Assembly (NCBI RefSeq): GCF_024346955.1
Contig: NZ_AP024883.1
Span: 496,001 to 560,000 of the forward strand
Length of the DNA: 64,000 nucleotides
Source: Vibrio mangrovi
Lineage (GTDB): Bacteria > Pseudomonadota > Gammaproteobacteria > Enterobacterales > Vibrionaceae
Reading direction: 5' to 3'
A program made the translations under genes and the position numbers. Below the pieces are notes generated by a model. That model did no database searches and was not told where the DNA came from. It was given only the letters and a program-made list of their open reading frames with translations. This document shows positions 27,888 to 37,025 of this stretch, one piece after another. Positions within the stretch are counted from its first letter, which is position 1, and each line of letters begins with the position of its first letter.

Positions 27888-28717
27888 GCCGAGTCGGTTT
27901 AATTCAGATGACATCCGGACCTGATCCGGAGCACAACATCCGGTGGATTGAAAAGCAGATAGAAGTGTTAACTGCCCAAGGTGCTGAGTGGATTGTTACA
28001 CCAGAAAATGCCATCGTATTCGGGTCGAAACGGGATTACCATCATTATGCAGAAGTTCTGGGTGCAGGTCCTTTGCAGGAGGCTTTTGCCCGAATCGCAA
28101 AATCGTTTTCAGTCTGGCTTGTGATCGGTAGTTTTCCGGTGAAAACTGAAGACGGTGTGACAACAACACTGCTGGTGTATTCCTCTGACGGTCAATTAGT
28201 TGCATCTTATGATAAGCTGCATATGTTTGACGTTGATGTCGCGGATGGACACCGGCATTACCGGGAGTCTGACATTTTTGTCCCCGGTTCGGAAGTCCGG
28301 TTGGCGTCAACACCGTTTGGTGAGTTGGGGCTTTCTATTTGTTATGATATTCGTTTCCCTCATCTCTACTCTGCGTTACGCCAGCAAGGTGCCCAGATTA
28401 TTCTGGTCCCGGCAGCTTTTACTGCGGTTACCGGGCGTGCACACTGGGAGGTTTTACTGAGAGCTCGAGCAATTGAAACCCAGTGTTGGATTGTCGCAGT
28501 GAATCAGGGCGGAGTTCATGAGGGAGGACGTGAAACCTGGGGGCATTCGATGGTAGTCAGTCCTTGGGGAGATATTGTGGCGAGTCTGGAACAAACCGCA
28601 GCGACTCTGGTAGTCGATATTGATCTTGATTTACTAGCACAGATTAGAACTTCGATGCCTGTGTTATCTCATACAAGATTTGGGAATCAGTTTTTGGAAC
28701 AGAAGAGCGAATTATGA
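27884..28717 (+). CDS. Nitrilase-family amidase (Nit1/deaminated glutathione amidase-like)
   Basis: Carbon-nitrogen hydrolase of 277 residues with the Glu-Lys-Cys triad visible: Glu in VTPENAIVFGS, Lys in YDKLHMFDVDV and Cys in SICYDIRFPHL. The YDKLHMFDVDV stretch is typical of the Nit1/NitA group that hydrolyses deaminated glutathione; that substrate is inferred. It overlaps yhdP and tldD by 4 bases each, an arrangement common in vibrios. Confidence 0.88.
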   Translation: MSRVGLIQMTSGPDPEHNIRWIEKQIEVLTAQGAEWIVTPENAIVFGSKRDYHHYAEVLGAGPLQEAFARIAKSFSVWLVIGSFPVKTEDGVTTTLLVYSSDGQLVASYDKLHMFDVDVADGHRHYRESDIFVPGSEVRLASTPFGELGLSICYDIRFPHLYSALRQQGAQIILVPAAFTAVTGRAHWEVLLRARAIETQCWIVAVNQGGVHEGGRETWGHSMVVSPWGDIVASLEQTAATLVVDIDLDLLAQIRTSMPVLSHTRFGNQFLEQKSEL

Positions 28718-30165
28718 CAATTGAGCGTATAGAAGAAGCACTGCTTCATCCGACCGGGCTTTCTGAGCAATTCATCGAGCGAACATTGTCGAATATGATG
28801 ACCCGGCAGATCGATTATGCGGATCTTTATTTTCAGTCCAGTTGGCATGAATCGCTGGTTCTGGAAGACGGGTTGATTAAAGATGGATCTTTTAACATCG
28901 ACCGGGGTGTCGGTGTTCGGGCTGTTAGTGGCGAAAAAACCGGATTTGCTTATTCGGATCAGCTCACTGAAGAAGCATTACAACAAAGTGCAACGGCTGC
29001 AAGGGGAATTACCCGTCAGGGCCAGACCGGCCAGCATCAGGTTCGGTCATTTTCGCGGAGTAATATCCAGGATTATTACGGAATGTGTAATCCTCTGGAT
29101 AGCTGGCAAAAGCAGCAAAAAACTACATTACTGAAGGAACTGGATGCGTATATCCGGACCAGAGAGCCGTTGATTCAGGAAGTTTCGATTAGCTTGAGTG
29201 GTGTGTATGATCAGGTCTTGATCGCAGCAACGGATGGGACTTATGCCGGTGATATTCGTCCGTTAGTAAGACTCTCGATCAGTGTGCTGGCGCAAAAAGG
29301 TGATCGGCGTGAACGAGGAAGTGCCGGTGGCGGTGGCCGGGTCGGCTACGACTATTTTCTTGCGGACAGCAACGGTGTATCCGTAGCGTATGAGTTTGCT
29401 GATGAAGCTATCCGGCAGGCGATGGTTAATCTGGAAGCAGTTGCGGCACCTGCGGGTACAATGCCTGTGGTTTTGGGAGCTGGCTGGCCGGGAGTTTTGC
29501 TTCATGAAGCGGTTGGTCATGGTCTCGAAGGTGATTTTAACCGTAAAGGATCTTCGGTGTTCTCCGGTAAAGTCGGACAGAAAGTGACTTCTGATCTTTG
29601 TACGATTGTTGATGATGGCACCCTGAAAGATCGGCGAGGCTCATTGAATATCGATGATGAAGGTGTTCGCGGGCAGTACAATGTATTGATCGAAAATGGT
29701 GTCCTGAAAGGGTATATGCAGGATAAACTCAATGCCCGCCTGATGGGAACATCTCCGACAGGAAATGGTCGCAGAGAGTCATATGCCCATTTGCCGATGC
29801 CGAGAATGACCAATACTTATATGCTTCCCGGACAACATACGCCGGAAGAAATTATTGCGACCGTTGAGAAGGGCGTTTATGCGCCAAACTTTGGTGGCGG
29901 TCAGGTTGATATTACCTCGGGAAAATTTGTTTTTTCTGCCTCTGAAGCCTATTTAATTGAGAAAGGAAAAATAACACGACCAATCAAAGGGGCAACATTG
30001 ATCGGTTCAGGGATTGAAGCGATGCAGCAGGTTTCTATGGTTGGTAATGACTTACAGATTGACAAAGGTGTTGGGGTTTGTGGCAAATCCGGACAAAGTT
30101 TACCTGTCGGAGTTGGACAGCCGACCTTAAAACTGGATGCAATCACTGTTGGTGGGACGGATTGA
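28714..30165 (+). CDS. tldD: Metalloprotease TldD
   Basis: Zinc protease that with TldE (PmbA) degrades unfolded peptides and matures some microcins. The zinc motif HEAVGHGLEGDF (HExxxH plus Glu) is near residue 265. Length 483 is normal (E. coli 481). The Gly-rich C-terminal part is intact. Starts within the nitrilase stop (ATGA). Confidence 0.95.
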   Translation: MTIERIEEALLHPTGLSEQFIERTLSNMMTRQIDYADLYFQSSWHESLVLEDGLIKDGSFNIDRGVGVRAVSGEKTGFAYSDQLTEEALQQSATAARGITRQGQTGQHQVRSFSRSNIQDYYGMCNPLDSWQKQQKTTLLKELDAYIRTREPLIQEVSISLSGVYDQVLIAATDGTYAGDIRPLVRLSISVLAQKGDRRERGSAGGGGRVGYDYFLADSNGVSVAYEFADEAIRQAMVNLEAVAAPAGTMPVVLGAGWPGVLLHEAVGHGLEGDFNRKGSSVFSGKVGQKVTSDLCTIVDDGTLKDRRGSLNIDDEGVRGQYNVLIENGVLKGYMQDKLNARLMGTSPTGNGRRESYAHLPMPRMTNTYMLPGQHTPEEIIATVEKGVYAPNFGGGQVDITSGKFVFSASEAYLIEKGKITRPIKGATLIGSGIEAMQQVSMVGNDLQIDKGVGVCGKSGQSLPVGVGQPTLKLDAITVGGTD

Positions 30166-30202
30166 TCATCAATATTTTTAATTAATAGCTGGAGTATGAA
30201 GT

Positions 30203-30622
30203 ATGTCCCATGAAGACGATTATGTTTCTGTAGAATCGCTGATCGAACTACAGAAAGAAGACACCCGGGAAATCATCCAGGCGTTACTGGAAGACGGCAG
30301 TGATCCTGAAGCATTATATGAGATTGAACATCATCTGTTTGCAGAGGATTTTGCTCAGCTTGAAAAAGCCGTTGTAGAGGCTTTTAAGATGGGTTTTGAA
30401 GTGCTTGAAGCAGAAGAAGCGGAAGATGAAGATGGTCAGCCTTTATTCTGCTGTGATGCAACAATGCAGTCTGCTCTAAACGCGGATACAATCGATGCTC
30501 AGGCTGAGAAATTAATTCATCTGGCAGAGAAATATGACATCATTTATGACGGTTGGGGAACCTATTACGAAGGTGAAGATGCGCTTTATCCGGATGATGA
30601 CGAAGACGACGACGAAGAGTAA
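30203..30622 (+). CDS. rraB: RNase E inhibitor RraB
   Basis: Small acidic protein that binds RNase E and lowers its activity on some mRNAs. The core TREIIQALLEDGSDPEALY and EKYDIIYDGWGTYYE match RraB (YjgD). The C-terminus is a run of Asp and Glu, as is usual. GGAG lies upstream of the ATG. 139 residues (E. coli 138). Ends just before a strong terminator. Confidence 0.93.
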   Translation: MSHEDDYVSVESLIELQKEDTREIIQALLEDGSDPEALYEIEHHLFAEDFAQLEKAVVEAFKMGFEVLEAEEAEDEDGQPLFCCDATMQSALNADTIDAQAEKLIHLAEKYDIIYDGWGTYYEGEDALYPDDDEDDDEE

Positions 30623-30630
30623 AACAGAGA

Positions 30631-30656
30631 ACCAGCGAATAAGCGCTGGTTTTTTT
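30631..30656 (+). terminator. Rho-independent terminator after rraB
   Basis: Stem ACCAGCG/CGCTGGT with a 6-base loop is followed by six more T. It probably ends the long mre-to-rraB transcription run. Confidence 0.85.
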
Positions 30657-30747
30657 ATACCTTTTCATCCGACCTCTGCAAAATTACAATCAATTTGAAT
30701 CAGACCTGTATATAATGAGAAAATTGATCTAGAACAAGTTATGACAT

Positions 30748-31548
30748 ATGAAATATTCACTGGCAGGGTATTGGCAGCTTTCTCCGCTGACTGATCTCTC
30801 TGTTCCTCAGGATGATATCTGTTTCCCGGCTCCCTTAAGTCAAATTCTCCCGACTACACTTTCTGAAGAAGATATTGCCGCTCAGGAATGGCATCTGATG
30901 CATGACATCGAAGTTGATAATGACTTGCTGAGCTATGCCGGCGTTGATCTGGTTCTGGAAGGTATCGATCATTACGCTGAAGTGCGTTTGAATGGTGCCG
31001 CAATTTTTGACTGTGATGGTCAGTCATCCGTGTATAAGAAAGATATCAGACCATTACTTCAGCCGGGAAGAAACCGGTTCGAGATTCTTTTTCTGGAGCC
31101 GGATGATGATCTGCTGGTAGAAACATCTCAGCATCCTCTTTGTTTTCTGGGGAAAGAACCGGTACGCCACTATGACCCACGTATGGGCATATGGCGAGAG
31201 CCTTACCTACAGTGTATTCGTCATGTCCGGCTGACCCACTTAACCACTGAACAGGTATGGCATTATGGTGGCGGTTGTGAACTGTTGGTGCATATTTATT
31301 TTGAAATGCTGAAACCGGGACTGGTTTCCGCTGCAATTAAATTTGATGGAATGACCTATCAGGTGCCGATTTATATGAGAAGTCATCAGGCGAGTGCGCT
31401 TTTTCAGGTTGAGGCGCCTCGTTATTTCGATCCGGAACATCCTGACAATAAGGATCTGTATGGTTTAACAGTTCAGTTGGATGGGCAGGAAGAAAGCTGT
31501 CAGATTGGTTTGAGTGAAGGTATATGCGTGACGCACTTTCCTCTCTGA
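30748..31548 (+). CDS. Orphan GH2/beta-mannosidase-like jelly-roll protein
   Basis: 266 residues resembling only the N-terminal sugar-binding jelly roll of GH2 enzymes such as beta-mannosidase (LAGYWQL near the start, EVRLNGAAIFDCDGQSSVYKKDI, DPRMGIWREPYL). The TIM-barrel catalytic domain is missing and nothing downstream supplies it before uspA. There is no signal peptide, so it should be cytoplasmic. Its function is unknown; carbohydrate binding is inference. The ribosome site is weak. It lies between two terminators as a single-gene unit. Confidence 0.75.
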   Translation: MKYSLAGYWQLSPLTDLSVPQDDICFPAPLSQILPTTLSEEDIAAQEWHLMHDIEVDNDLLSYAGVDLVLEGIDHYAEVRLNGAAIFDCDGQSSVYKKDIRPLLQPGRNRFEILFLEPDDDLLVETSQHPLCFLGKEPVRHYDPRMGIWREPYLQCIRHVRLTHLTTEQVWHYGGGCELLVHIYFEMLKPGLVSAAIKFDGMTYQVPIYMRSHQASALFQVEAPRYFDPEHPDNKDLYGLTVQLDGQEESCQIGLSEGICVTHFPL

Positions 31549-31567
31549 GGTTGATGATATGATAAGA

Positions 31568-31592
31568 AAAGGGCGTGCTTGGCACGCCCTTT
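31568..31592. terminator. Bidirectional terminator
   Basis: Perfect 11-bp stem AAAGGGCGTGC/GCACGCCCTTT with a 3-base loop between the convergent GH2-like gene and uspA. A on one side and T on the other let it work for both strands. Confidence 0.85.
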
Positions 31593-31602
31593 CTGAATGG
31601 AA

Positions 31603-32043
31603 TTAACTCTCTTGTGGTTTCACAACCAATACATGAATCGGTGAATTCTGTACGACTTTACTGGCTACCGAACCTAAAACGACTTTATCAATTCTGGAAC
31701 GTTTATGGCTTGGCATGATGATGAGATCGCTTCCCAGTCTTTCCGCATAATCCAAAATAGTGCTGTAGGGTTTTCCTTCAGCAATATGCAGATGATAAAC
31801 CACCTCTTCATCAATATGCGCTTCGGCAAATCTTTTGAGCTGAGCTTTAACATCTGCCTTCATCTGGGCTGCGGCGTCTTTGGGAAAATAGGTTGAAACC
31901 ATCGACATGTGAATACCGGGCAGAACATTCAGAAGATGTATTTCGGCATTGGAATTTTTTGCATGCCAGACGGCCATTTCGACAGCTTTATCGGCAAAGC
32001 CTTCTTCATTTAAATCAACAGGTACAAGAATGTGTTTGTACAT
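31603..32043 (-). CDS. Universal stress protein (UspA family)
   Basis: 146-residue nucleotide-binding Usp domain starting YKHILVPVDLNEEG. The ATP-loop region reads VVLGSVASKVVQNSPIHVLVV, close to G-x2-G-x9-G(S/T). Usp genes often accompany TRAP transporter genes and one (TeaD) binds and regulates its transporter, so a link with the TRAP genes upstream is likely but inferred. GAGG upstream of ATG. Confidence 0.88.
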   Translation of the reverse strand: MYKHILVPVDLNEEGFADKAVEMAVWHAKNSNAEIHLLNVLPGIHMSMVSTYFPKDAAAQMKADVKAQLKRFAEAHIDEEVVYHLHIAEGKPYSTILDYAERLGSDLIIMPSHKRSRIDKVVLGSVASKVVQNSPIHVLVVKPQES

Positions 32044-32115
32044 GGTTAGTGACCTCTATAGCCAGAACTCTGGTAATTATATGCCTGACATATGTCAGGC
32101 ATATTGACGTGGCAT

Positions 32116-34674
32116 CTATTTTGATGATTTCATTCGGCGTTTTTGATTCCAGATTAGTAACAGCGTCAGGAATAGTGCCGGAATAAACACCCATTCTTTC
32201 ATTGGACGTTCGGTTGCAACGATGATCGAATCGATTTGCCAGTCAAAATCGATACCGGACGCTTCTGCCGGGCTACCGAATTCGACCATGTCTACAAACA
32301 TGCCGTTTTCTTTCTGGCTTAGGATCAGCCCCATTGAACTGACTCTGTCGCTGGCAGTTTTAGCACGATCATCAAAAGGCAACTGGACGGTTTTTGTCAC
32401 ATGGTCACCACTCATGGTATCGCCTGAAACAACCATTTCCAAAGTTTCTCCCGGATGAAGCTTATCGGTAACTTCGTAAATTGCAGTTCCCGGATAAAGT
32501 TCATGCTCCGGATAAATCATGTCCCACCAGAAGCCTGGACGGAAGAAAGTAAAGGTGAGCGCAAGTAACAGGACTGTCTCCCACCATTTATTTTTGGTAA
32601 ACCACCAGCCCTGAGTCGCAGCGGAGAAAAGCAACATGGCTGTAATTGCCGAGAAGATGGTCAGCATTAAGTGCCACCAGGTATCTACACCGATTAACAG
32701 TAGCTGGGTATTAAACACGAACATGAATGGCAAAATGGCGGTTCGGATATCGTAGGTAAAACCTTGAATACCGGTCCGGATTGGGTCTGATTTGGCGATT
32801 GCCGCCGCCGCAAAAGCAGCCAGGCCGACAGGTGGCGTATCGTCTGCCAGAATACCGAAATAGAACACAAACAGGTGAACTGCGATGAGCGGAATGATCA
32901 AACCATGCTGTGCACCCAGAGTGACGATTACCGGGGCCATCAGTGTCGACACGACAATATAGTTTGCCGTCGTCGGTAAGCCCATTCCCAGAACCAGACT
33001 AATGACCGCAGTAAAGATCAGCATCATGATGACGCTGCCGCCGGAAATAAACTCGACAAAGTCAGTCATCACCAGCCCGATACCGGTTAAAGTAACAACC
33101 CCTACGACAGTACCAGCCGCAGCCGTTGCAACACCGATCCCAATCATGTTGCGAGCACCGGATGCCAGACTTTCGAGAAAATCATCCAAACCTGCTTTAG
33201 CCTGAGCTGAAATGTCTCCGGACTTATTCATGAGCGCCATTAACGGACGCTGTGTGAGCAGAATGAAAATCATGAATACGGTTGCCCAAAATGCAGACAG
33301 TCCCGGAGAGAAGCGCTCTACGGTCAAACACCAGACAAGAACCACGATTGGCAGCAGGAAGTGCAGCCCCGATTTCAGGGTTGGTCCCGGATCGGGAACT
33401 TCCTGTAGATCTTCATCGATATTTATACTCTGATCGGCATATTGGGAGGAGATTTTGACCAGACCGACATAAGCTGCCAACAGGATGAGAGTGAGAAGCG
33501 GAGTTGCAGCTGCGCCGAAAGCTTCTTTCGTCCAGCCGACACCACAGTAAACCGCAGCACTAATTGCTCCGAGCGCCAGAATGGTTCCGCTAAAGGATAG
33601 AATGCTCTGTAGTAGTGTCACTGTTTTACGGCGGGGCAGGCCGGTCATTCCTGACTTACATGCTTCCAGGTGAACAATATAAATCAGAGCAATATAAGAA
33701 ATCAGGGCTGGAAGAACGGCAGCCTTAATAACTTCAACGTAAGAAATACCAACGTATTCGACCATCAGAAAAGCCGCTGCACCCATAATTGGCGGGGTTA
33801 GCTGACCATTGGTTGACGCTGCGACTTCAACTGCACCGGCCTTAGTTCCAGGAAATCCTACCCGTTTCATCAACGGAATGGTGAAAGTACCGGTTGTTAC
33901 CACATTGGCAATCGAGGAGCCTGAAACCAGTCCGGATAATCCGGAAGCAACCACCGCTGCTTTAGCTGGTCCGCCACGCATATGCCCCAGTAGTGAAAAT
34001 GCGACTTTAATGAAATAAGCTCCGGCTCCGGCTTTTTCCAGCATGGCACCGAAGAGCACAAACAGGAACACAAATGAGGTCGATACGCCTAAAGCAACAC
34101 CGAAAACACCTTCGGTCGTCAGCCAGAGGTGAGACATCGCTTTATTCAGGCTGGCGCCTTTGTGAGCAATAACCTCAGGCATATAAGGTCCGGCAAAGGT
34201 ATATGCCAGAAAAACGATCGCAACCATCATCAGTGGTGGACCTAAAGCCCTGCGGGTTGCTTCAAGGAGTAAAATCATGCCTGCTACGGCAACGATAATA
34301 TCAACGGTGGTTGGAGCGCCGGAGCGTCCGGCCAGCTCTTCATAGAATAGGTAGATGTATGCTGCAGAGAAGCTACCAACCAGTGCTAGTATCCAGTCTG
34401 CCAGAGGAACATGATCTCTGGAGGAGTTTTTCATCGCCGGATAGGCTGTAAACGCAAGAAAAATTGCGAACATCAGATGGATCGAGCGAGCCTGTGTGTC
34501 GTTGAGAACGCCAAAGTCAAAAATAAATGGTAGCGGAGATGCATACCAAAGCTGGAATAATGACCAGCAGACCGGAACAACCCAAAGTATCCTGCCTGCA
34601 AGGCCTTTTGGATTCCGGGCGCCTGTATCAGCCTGAGCCACCATATCCTGCACATTTTGAGATGCCTGCGTCAT
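32116..34674 (-). CDS. TAXI-type TRAP transporter fused permease (DctQM fusion)
   Basis: Large polytopic inner-membrane protein (852 residues) joining the small Q and large M subunits of a TRAP transporter, as is usual for TAXI systems. Many hydrophobic helices are seen; the M-part repeats appear as GSSIANVVTTGTFTIPLMKR and LGMGLPTTANYIVVSTL. After the last transport helices the C-terminal ~150 residues contain a periplasmic, PDZ-like stretch (GSPAEASGIDFDWQIDSI) and a final helix, which I recall as the DUF3394 tail of this subfamily. It uses an ion gradient; the substrate cannot be read from sequence. Confidence 0.9.
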   Translation of the reverse strand: MTQASQNVQDMVAQADTGARNPKGLAGRILWVVPVCWSLFQLWYASPLPFIFDFGVLNDTQARSIHLMFAIFLAFTAYPAMKNSSRDHVPLADWILALVGSFSAAYIYLFYEELAGRSGAPTTVDIIVAVAGMILLLEATRRALGPPLMMVAIVFLAYTFAGPYMPEVIAHKGASLNKAMSHLWLTTEGVFGVALGVSTSFVFLFVLFGAMLEKAGAGAYFIKVAFSLLGHMRGGPAKAAVVASGLSGLVSGSSIANVVTTGTFTIPLMKRVGFPGTKAGAVEVAASTNGQLTPPIMGAAAFLMVEYVGISYVEVIKAAVLPALISYIALIYIVHLEACKSGMTGLPRRKTVTLLQSILSFSGTILALGAISAAVYCGVGWTKEAFGAAATPLLTLILLAAYVGLVKISSQYADQSINIDEDLQEVPDPGPTLKSGLHFLLPIVVLVWCLTVERFSPGLSAFWATVFMIFILLTQRPLMALMNKSGDISAQAKAGLDDFLESLASGARNMIGIGVATAAAGTVVGVVTLTGIGLVMTDFVEFISGGSVIMMLIFTAVISLVLGMGLPTTANYIVVSTLMAPVIVTLGAQHGLIIPLIAVHLFVFYFGILADDTPPVGLAAFAAAAIAKSDPIRTGIQGFTYDIRTAILPFMFVFNTQLLLIGVDTWWHLMLTIFSAITAMLLFSAATQGWWFTKNKWWETVLLLALTFTFFRPGFWWDMIYPEHELYPGTAIYEVTDKLHPGETLEMVVSGDTMSGDHVTKTVQLPFDDRAKTASDRVSSMGLILSQKENGMFVDMVEFGSPAEASGIDFDWQIDSIIVATERPMKEWVFIPALFLTLLLIWNQKRRMKSSK

Positions 34675-34798
34675 GTACGTTATCCTTATTATTGATGGTC
34701 TAATGATTATTGTTGCACCATGACTTTCGGAAACGAGCGGAAAGCCAGAAACGGTATTGCGAAAATGAATTATCGCTTATTGCAATACCAAAATATGA

Positions 34799-34823
34799 AT
34801 GAGGAGGCGATTTGCCTCCTCAT
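34799..34823 (-). terminator. Intergenic hairpin between TAXI binding protein and permease
   Basis: Perfect 10-bp inverted repeat ATGAGGAGGC/GCCTCCTCAT with a 5-base loop. No T-run follows on the minus strand, so it more likely stabilises the binding-protein mRNA or partly attenuates the permease than fully terminates. Confidence 0.55.
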
Positions 34824-34853
34824 GATTTCTCAGCGTGTTAGCTTGGGGAGGTT

Positions 34854-35825
34854 TTATTTTAACAAGCCAACTTCTTTATAGTATTTGACAGCCCCTGGAT
34901 GTAGCGGGATAGAAATCCCTGCTTTGACCATGTCTTCTTTCTTCAAGTGGGCAAAGGCTGGGTGAAGACGTTTGAAAGTATCAAAGTTTTCAAACACAGC
35001 TTTTGCAACATTGTAAGCAACGTTGTCCGGTACATCGGCACTGGTCACCAATGTTGCAGCAACACCAAAACTTTTAGTGTCCTGATCCGTACCACGATAC
35101 ATACCGGCTGGTACATTCGTATAAGTATAGTAAGGGTTCTCTGAGACAATCTTGTCAATTTCCGGACCCGTTACAGGAATAAGTTTTGCATCACACGATG
35201 TGGTTGCTTCTTTGATAGAGCCGTTTGGATGGCCGACAACATAAATGAAGGCATCAATTTTATTATCACATAATGCCTGAGAGCGTTCGGAACCTTTCAG
35301 TTCTGAAGCCAGTTTAAAGCTGTCTTTTGTCCAGCCCATTTTTTCCATGACAACCTGCATTGTCGCCCGGTCTCCGGAACCTGGGTTACCAATGTTGACA
35401 CGTTTTCCTTTTAAATCTTTGATATTATTGATATGAGCATCGGTACGGGCAATGACGTTAAACGGTTCTGTATGAAGAGAGAACATTGCTCGTAGTTTTT
35501 TATAAGGACCTTGCTCAGCAAATTTGCTTGTGCCGTTGTAGCCGTGATATTGCCAGTCAGACTGAACGATACCAAAATCAAGTTCACCTGCACGAATGGT
35601 GTTTACGTTGTAAATGGAACCGCCGGTTGACTCAACGGAGCAACGGATACTGTGTTCCTTGCGATCTTTATTGACGAGTTTACAGATTGCGCCACCAGTG
35701 GGGTAATACACACCGGTAACGGACCCTGTTCCTATCGTAATGAACTCTTGCGCATTGACGACTGTACTTGCACCAATAGCTGCTGCAGCAATAGCGCTGA
35801 GCTTCATAATTTTATTCAATACCAT
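34854..35825 (-). CDS. TAXI-family TRAP periplasmic substrate-binding protein
   Basis: Secreted solute receptor, 323 residues. The ATG at 35825 follows AGGAAGGG and gives a signal peptide with a hydrophobic core (LSAIAAAAIGAS) and cleavage near VNAQEF; a longer frame upstream lacks this logic. The TAXI signature ITIGTGSVTGVYYPTGGAIC and the GxRVNIGNPGSGDR block are clear. It works with the fused permease downstream. Substrate unknown (glutamate/glutamine or organic acids are known for relatives). Confidence 0.92.
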   Translation of the reverse strand: MVLNKIMKLSAIAAAAIGASTVVNAQEFITIGTGSVTGVYYPTGGAICKLVNKDRKEHSIRCSVESTGGSIYNVNTIRAGELDFGIVQSDWQYHGYNGTSKFAEQGPYKKLRAMFSLHTEPFNVIARTDAHINNIKDLKGKRVNIGNPGSGDRATMQVVMEKMGWTKDSFKLASELKGSERSQALCDNKIDAFIYVVGHPNGSIKEATTSCDAKLIPVTGPEIDKIVSENPYYTYTNVPAGMYRGTDQDTKSFGVAATLVTSADVPDNVAYNVAKAVFENFDTFKRLHPAFAHLKKEDMVKAGISIPLHPGAVKYYKEVGLLK

Positions 35826-36066
35826 GAATATCCCTTCCTTTTTGCTTGTTGTCTCTTCAGTGAATATAGACTGTCGAGAGTTCCCATGGAGAAACAGCAA
35901 CTTTTCCATAACGACTCGAAAAGTGGGCAGATAATACCAAAAAATTGGCACAGAATTGAAATATTGTTAATAAAAGTTATACATCTGACAAAAATATCAG
36001 AGGAATATTTGGAATGGTGTTATTGAATTGGCTTTTGGAATCAATAAGTTAAATTTCAGTAAAATC

Positions 36067-36153
36067 AAAACACTAGAGATGCTAAAGGTGTGATATATAT
36101 CACATTGATTGGTCAAAAGGTGAATGTGTAACCCTGCTTATCTCTAGTGTTTT
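36067..36153. repeat. 14-bp perfect inverted repeat flanking the CRP-like site
   Basis: AAAACACTAGAGAT (36067-36080) and its exact inverse (36140-36153) are 59 bases apart, just past the argR stop. With so long a loop it is not a typical terminator. Confidence 0.7.
36089..36104. promoter_or_regulatory. Perfect CRP-like palindrome
   Basis: TGTGATATATATCACA matches the CRP core TGTGA-N6-TCACA without mismatch. It is ~265 bases upstream of the TAXI receptor and downstream of argR, so the TRAP operon is the likely target, implying catabolite control. Confidence 0.75.
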
Positions 36154-36165
36154 ATTCTGGAAATG

Positions 36166-36636
36166 TTATCCGAAATACTCAAAAAGTTCGCATACGGACT
36201 GGTGTAGATCTTCCACGGAAATTTGACGGGTAGGTGTGATAAAAATTGTATCGTCCCCAGCAACGACACCCAGAATACCTTCTGATTTGCCGAGAGAGTC
36301 CAGCAGACGGGCAATCAACTGAGCTGCACCAGGACCGGTATGAATCACCACTAAGGCTGGGTTGTAGTCAATATCAAGAACAAGTTCCCGTAAAGAGCTT
36401 GAAACTGTAGGTACACCCAGCTCAGCCGGAAGACAGTACACCATTTCCATTTTTGCATTGCGGGTCCGGACAGCTCCGAATTTTGTCAGCATTCTGGATA
36501 CTTTGGATTGATTTATATTTTCGAATCCTTCATTTCTCAAGGCTTCGACAATGTCGCTCTGAGAACCGAACCGTTCTTCTTTCAGCAGCGCTTTAAATGA
36601 GCGCACTAGCAGGTCTTGTTTATCTACGTTTTTCAT
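36166..36636 (-). CDS. argR: Arginine repressor ArgR
   Basis: Hexameric arginine-dependent repressor of arginine biosynthesis and Xer recombination cofactor. An N-terminal winged helix (SQSDIVEALRNEGFENINQSKVSRML) and a C-terminal arginine-binding trimer domain (GPGAAQLIARLLDSLG, GVVAGDDTIFITP) are complete. 156 residues as in E. coli. Divergent from mdh, the usual gammaproteobacterial arrangement. Confidence 0.96.
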   Translation of the reverse strand: MKNVDKQDLLVRSFKALLKEERFGSQSDIVEALRNEGFENINQSKVSRMLTKFGAVRTRNAKMEMVYCLPAELGVPTVSSSLRELVLDIDYNPALVVIHTGPGAAQLIARLLDSLGKSEGILGVVAGDDTIFITPTRQISVEDLHQSVCELFEYFG

Positions 36637-37025
36637 AAAATTACTTAGTCAAGGTCTTCTTTAGCCGAAGGCATTAACCTTACTGGTTATAAAAATTACT
36701 ACAGAAGGCCAGTCCGGGCCTCATGTATCCTTTGAATATTTTCGCATAGTTATGCACAATGCTCCAACTGATTTAAAATCAGAAGAGATAATCAGTTGTA
36801 AGTTATTTCATATTAATGGATGTATAAAACATAACGTTTTGTATAATATAGAAAAATGTTGTGGGGAATGCTTGCTCAGGCAGTTTCGTGACTCTGGTTT
36901 TTGCGTCACTTCGCAAAGCTGGCTCTAGTCAATTGTAATAAAGTTGTAATTGCTATAGCTTTTTATCCAGTTGCATAAACGACCCTACAAGAAATATCGA
37001 GAGAAAACTCTCAAGGAGAATTACA
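36637..37025. other. Divergent argR-mdh regulatory region
   Basis: 389 bases with no gene. It should carry both promoters. Apart from the possible ARG box I see an AT-rich stretch near 36800-36860 and, close to mdh, TTGTAA and TATAGC with 15-bp spacing, a weak promoter candidate. An AAGGAG ribosome site precedes mdh. Confidence 0.6.
36731..36748. promoter_or_regulatory. Possible ARG box upstream of argR
   Basis: TTTGAATATTTTCGCATA partly fits the ARG box TNTGAATWWWWATTCANW and adjoins a GCATA/TATGC palindrome, about 95 bases before argR. Autoregulation is known for argR; the second half site is poor. Confidence 0.35.

Larger units (their letters stand above)
35826..36165. other. Intergenic region TAXI receptor-argR
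   Basis: About 340 bases without a convincing gene. It holds the CRP-like palindrome, its flanking inverted repeat, the leader of the TAXI gene with its ribosome site, and an AT-rich stretch at 35930-36060 where the promoter should be. Confidence 0.6.
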
